A stretch of 7,474 bases of DNA. Source: Rhodobacteraceae bacterium UBA6273 (GTDB taxonomy: Bacteria; Pseudomonadota; Alphaproteobacteria; Rhodobacterales; Rhodobacteraceae). Below, in pieces: positions 5,562 through 7,474 of the stretch. The notes beneath the pieces were generated by a model. It had not been told where the DNA came from, searched no databases, and saw only the letters and a program-made list of their open reading frames with translations. The first letter of the stretch is position 1; each line of letters starts with the position of its first letter. The position numbers were made by a program, and so were the translations under genes. The stretch lies in contig DJUV01000111.1 of NCBI GenBank assembly GCA_002440625.1, positions 1-7,474 on the forward strand, written 5' to 3'.

Positions 5562-5590
5562 CGCGCCCCGGCCTTTCGGACCGGGGCGCG
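5562..5590 (-). terminator. GC-rich hairpin after rpmD (terminator or attenuator candidate)
   Basis: A perfect 10-bp stem, cgcgccccgg (5562-5571) with ccggggcgcg (5581-5590), has a 9-nt loop. It begins about 48 nt after the rpmD stop. On the minus strand it is followed at once by TCGCATTT, the same octamer found after the rpsK hairpin. The U-tract is poor, so termination may be partial or Rho-assisted. Confidence 0.5.
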
Positions 5591-5604
5591 CGCTATTTGA
5601 TGAT

Positions 5605-5625
5605 GCCCCGGATCAGGTCCGGGGC
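5605..5625. repeat. Extragenic palindromic repeat downstream of rpmD
   Basis: gccccgga (5605-5612), loop tcagg and tccggggc (5618-5625) form a perfect 8-bp stem with a 5-nt loop. It shares its architecture with 6470-6490 and its sequence with 842-858. It sits 13 nt after the rpmD stop, just before the GC hairpin at 5562-5590, and may help define the mRNA 3' end. Confidence 0.6.
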
Positions 5626-5638
5626 TGCGTAGCCGTTC

Positions 5639-5830
5639 TCAGCCGCGCTCTTCGACGATCACGACCAGGTGCGAGATCTTGTTGACCATGCCGCGGACCG
5701 AGGGCGTATCCTCAAGCTCGCGGGTACGGTTGATCTTGCCGAGGCCGAGGCCCCTGAGCGTCGCCGCTTGGCTTTCCGGACGGCGGGCCGCCGAGGCGAC
5801 CTGCTTCACGACGATGGTTTTCTTCGCCAT
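5639..5830 (-). CDS. rpmD: 50S ribosomal protein L30
   Basis: L30 is a small protein on the 50S subunit surface near 5S rRNA. The 63-aa protein begins [18 protein letters not shown], includes [20 protein letters not shown] (28-47), and ends VVIVEERG, all typical. Only 5 nt separate its ATG from the rpsE stop, and its ribosome-binding site GGAGG lies inside the end of rpsE, implying translational coupling. In most bacteria rplO follows directly. Here a palindromic repeat, a GC hairpin and two extra genes intervene. Confidence 0.97.
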   Translation of the reverse strand: MAKKTIVVKQVASAARRPESQAATLRGLGLGKINRTRELEDTPSVRGMVNKISHLVVIVEERG

Positions 5831-5835
5831 TCTAC

Positions 5836-6414
5836 TCAGGCCTCCGCTGCTTCAGCCGCTTCCGGCTTCTTCAGGATGTCGGCCACCTTCTTGCCGCGAC
5901 GCTGCGCGATCATCCGGGGGCTGGATTCCAGCTTCAGGCCGTCGATGGTGGCGCGGATCATGTTGTAGGGGTTCTGCGAACCCATCGACTTGGCGACGAC
6001 GTCCGCAATGCCCAGCATCTCGAACACGGCGCGCATCGGGCCGCCGGCGATGATGCCGGTACCGGCCGGAGCCGTCCGCATCACGACCTTGCCGGCACCG
6101 TGACGACCTTCGATGTCGTGATGGAGCGTACGGCCGTCACGGAGCGGGACGCGGATGAGCGAGCGTTTGGCTTGCTCGGTCGCCTTGCGGATCGCTTCCG
6201 GCACTTCCTTGGCCTTGCCCTTGCCGAAGCCGACGCGGCCGCGCTGGTCACCGACCACCACGAGCGCTGCGAAGCCAAAGCGCTTGCCGCCCTTCACCGT
6301 TTTCGAAACACGGTTGATCGCGACCAGACGGTCGGCGAATTCCGGGGTTTCCTCGCGTTCGCGGCGATCTTCGCGGCGATCACGGCCTTGGCGACGTTCA
6401 CGTTGTTCTGCCAT
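5836..6414 (-). CDS. rpsE: 30S ribosomal protein S5
   Basis: S5 stabilises the 30S body near the decoding centre and helps maintain translational fidelity and mRNA unwinding at the entry tunnel. The 192-aa protein has a highly charged N-terminal extension (1-22, Arg/Glu-rich), then the dsRBD-like S5 domain (about 25-90) with [13 protein letters not shown] (36-48), the loop region where spectinomycin-resistance changes map in E. coli. The C-terminal domain (about 100-175) contains [15 protein letters not shown] (118-132) and [11 protein letters not shown] (146-156). The tail ends in an Ala/Glu run. AAGGAA (6426-6421) lies 6 nt before the ATG at 6414. The 115-nt gap to rplR is long for this operon and holds palindromes. 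Confidence 0.98.
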   Translation of the reverse strand: MAEQRERRQGRDRREDRREREETPEFADRLVAINRVSKTVKGGKRFGFAALVVVGDQRGRVGFGKGKAKEVPEAIRKATEQAKRSLIRVPLRDGRTLHHDIEGRHGAGKVVMRTAPAGTGIIAGGPMRAVFEMLGIADVVAKSMGSQNPYNMIRATIDGLKLESSPRMIAQRRGKKVADILKKPEAAEAAEA

Positions 6415-6433
6415 AGGGCATTCCTTGCATTCT

Positions 6434-6450
6434 GGCGCGACCCGCGCGCC
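6434..6450. other. Short GC palindrome upstream of rpsE
   Basis: ggcgcg (6434-6439) and cgcgcc (6445-6450) form a perfect 6-bp stem with a 5-nt loop, ending 19 nt before the rpsE start. It may be chance in GC-rich DNA. It adds to the structured rplR-rpsE gap, in which no other gene is visible. Confidence 0.3.
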
Positions 6451-6469
6451 GATTGGGGCCGATCCTGGT

Positions 6470-6504
6470 GTCCCCGACTGGATCGGGGACCCGGATCATC
6501 GGGG
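6470..6504. repeat. Extragenic palindromic repeat with adjoining half-copy, rplR-rpsE gap
   Basis: gtccccga (6470-6477), loop ctgga and tcggggac (6483-6490) form an 8-bp stem and 5-nt loop, the same geometry as 5605-5625. It is followed directly by ccggatcatcgggg (6491-6504), which looks like a collapsed copy of the ccggatca...ccgggg form. The similarity in architecture and in the GA-TC flanks of the loop suggests one repeat family. Confidence 0.5.
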
Positions 6505-6529
6505 CGGCATCATCTGCCACCCGCAGTCA

Positions 6530-6889
6530 TCAGAACTTCAGACCGCCTTCGCGGGCTGCATCGGCGAGCGCCTTGATCTTGCCGTGGAAGAGGAAACCGC
6601 CACGGTCGAAGTAGCACTCTTCGACACCGGCCTTCTTCGCACGTTCGGCAATCGCCGCGCCGATCTTCTTCGCCGCTTCGACGTTGTTCTTGCCGATGAC
6701 ACCCAGATCCTTTTCGAGGCTGGAGGCCGAGGCAAGGGTCACGCCCTTGACGTCGTCGATCAGCTGCACGCTGATGTTCTTCGATGAGCGGTGAACCGAA
6801 AGGCGCGCGCGCCCGTCGGCCAGTTTCCGCAGTTTGTTCCGGACGCGCAGGCGGCGCTTGAGGAACAGTTCCCGTTTGCTGTTTGCCAT
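6530..6889 (-). CDS. rplR: 50S ribosomal protein L18
   Basis: L18 binds 5S rRNA with L5 and helps place it in the central protuberance. The 119-aa protein begins [20 protein letters not shown] (basic N-terminus), has [17 protein letters not shown] (30-46) and the conserved end [20 protein letters not shown] (95-114) then EGGLKF. ATG at 6889 is chosen because TAAGGA, overlapping the rplF stop codon, precedes it by about 9 nt and the product has the family length. A longer in-frame reading to 6985 would overlap rplF. It is coupled to rplF with an 11-nt gap. Confidence 0.97.
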   Translation of the reverse strand: MANSKRELFLKRRLRVRNKLRKLADGRARLSVHRSSKNISVQLIDDVKGVTLASASSLEKDLGVIGKNNVEAAKKIGAAIAERAKKAGVEECYFDRGGFLFHGKIKALADAAREGGLKF

Positions 6890-6900
6890 TTCTCGCGTCC

Positions 6901-7434
6901 TTACTTCTTCTTGCCTTCCTTGCGGAAGATATACTCGTCTTTGTATTTGATCCCTTTGCCCTTGTAGGGCTCGGGACGGCGCCATTCGCGGATATTGGCC
7001 GCGACCTGGCCGACGAGTTGCGGATCAATGCCTTCGATGATGATTTCGGTCTGCTTCGGGGTCGTGACGGTCACGCCCTTCGGCACATCGAAATTCACTT
7101 CGTGGCTGTAGCCAAGCTGCAGCTTCAGGATCGAGCCCTGAACCGCGGCGCGGTAACCGACGCCGTTGATCTCAAGCTCTTTCCTGAAGCCCTTGGTGAC
7201 GCCTTCCACGAGGTTCGCGACCATCGAGCGGGCCATACCCCACTGCTGGCGCGCCCGCTTGGAGGTGCCGCGCGGCTTGACGGAGACCTGGCCCTCGTCG
7301 AGGGTCAGGGTTACGTCGTCGGTGGCCGTGAAGGACAGCGCGCCCTTCGGACCTTTCACTTCGACCGTCTGGCCGCTGACCGTGGCGGTAACGCCCGACG
7401 GAACGGAAACGGGTTTCTTGCCGATACGAGACAT
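6901..7434 (-). CDS. rplF: 50S ribosomal protein L6
   Basis: L6 lies near the sarcin-ricin loop and factor-binding site of the 50S subunit. The 177-aa protein starts [15 protein letters not shown], has two similar alpha/beta domains (about 1-80 and 81-177), and carries the L6 signature [11 protein letters not shown] (154-164) near its lysine-rich end. GAGGAG (7446-7441) precedes the ATG by 6 nt and overlaps the rpsH stop, so the genes are tightly packed with a 10-nt gap. Nothing is unusual. Confidence 0.98.
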   Translation of the reverse strand: MSRIGKKPVSVPSGVTATVSGQTVEVKGPKGALSFTATDDVTLTLDEGQVSVKPRGTSKRARQQWGMARSMVANLVEGVTKGFRKELEINGVGYRAAVQGSILKLQLGYSHEVNFDVPKGVTVTTPKQTEIIIEGIDPQLVGQVAANIREWRRPEPYKGKGIKYKDEYIFRKEGKKK

Positions 7435-7444
7435 CGCACTCTCC

Positions 7445-7474
7445 TCAGAATACGGTGCAGAGCACTTCGCCGCC
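7445..7474 (-). CDS. rpsH: 30S ribosomal protein S8 (C-terminal 9 codons only)
   Basis: The minus strand at the right edge reads GGEVLCTVF followed by TGA. This matches the conserved S8 C-terminus, where Gly-Gly-Glu-(Val/Leu)-Leu-Cys-x-Val-(Phe/Trp) is typical, and rpsH is the expected gene before rplF. Only 30 nt are visible, so the call rests on this motif and on synteny. Confidence 0.88.
   Translation of the reverse strand, partial: GGEVLCTVF

Noticed and set aside
6890..6985. Longer L18 reading into rplF
   Set aside because: It would overlap the end of rplF by 85 nt with no family support. The ATG at 6889 gives the standard 119-aa protein.
1..7474. Mobile element, CRISPR, tRNA or rRNA genes
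   Set aside because: I saw no transposase-like protein, terminal inverted repeats with target duplications, regularly spaced repeats, or tRNA-like cloverleaf sequence.

Overview
The window carries the 3' half of the spc ribosomal-protein operon followed by the alpha operon. All recognisable genes lie on the minus strand, so transcription runs from high to low coordinates. High GC, adk between secY and rpsM, no rpmJ after secY, and the style of the S5, L30 and SecY sequences all point to an alphaproteobacterium. A Rhodobacterales (Rhodobacteraceae-like) member is my best guess, inferred from remembered family sequences and not from any search.

Layout in transcription order: rpsH (last 9 codons, at the right edge), rplF, rplR, rpsE, rpmD, a GFA/CENP-V-fold zinc protein gene, a 48-residue ORF of unknown function, rplO, secY, adk, rpsM, rpsK and rpoA (273 codons, cut at the left edge early in the alpha C-terminal domain). 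The ribosomal, SecY, adenylate kinase and RpoA genes are intact and conventional. They supply 50S proteins L6, L18, L30 and L15, 30S proteins S5, S13, S11 and S8, the core of the Sec translocon, adenylate balance, and the RNA polymerase assembly platform.

The unusual part is 4506-5638. The spc operon normally runs rpmD-rplO without a break, but here it holds two extra genes. The GFA-family gene has its own extended -10-like sequence. The 48-aa ORF is followed by a textbook intrinsic terminator. Just past that terminator sits a good sigma70-like promoter (TTGATC-N17-TATATG) that would restart transcription for rplO-secY-adk. A GC-rich hairpin after rpmD may end or attenuate the upstream transcript. 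The operon therefore looks divided into separately driven segments.

The second theme is RNA and DNA secondary structure in nearly every longer gap. An 11-bp hairpin contains the rplO start codon. A three-segment repeat before secY can form two mutually exclusive hairpins. The rpsM leader holds three consecutive hairpins. Hairpins surround the secY stop codon and follow rpsK. Three related extragenic palindromes (CCCCGGATCAGG-like) lie in the rpoA, rpmD and rpsE gaps. No mobile element, CRISPR array, tRNA or rRNA was seen.
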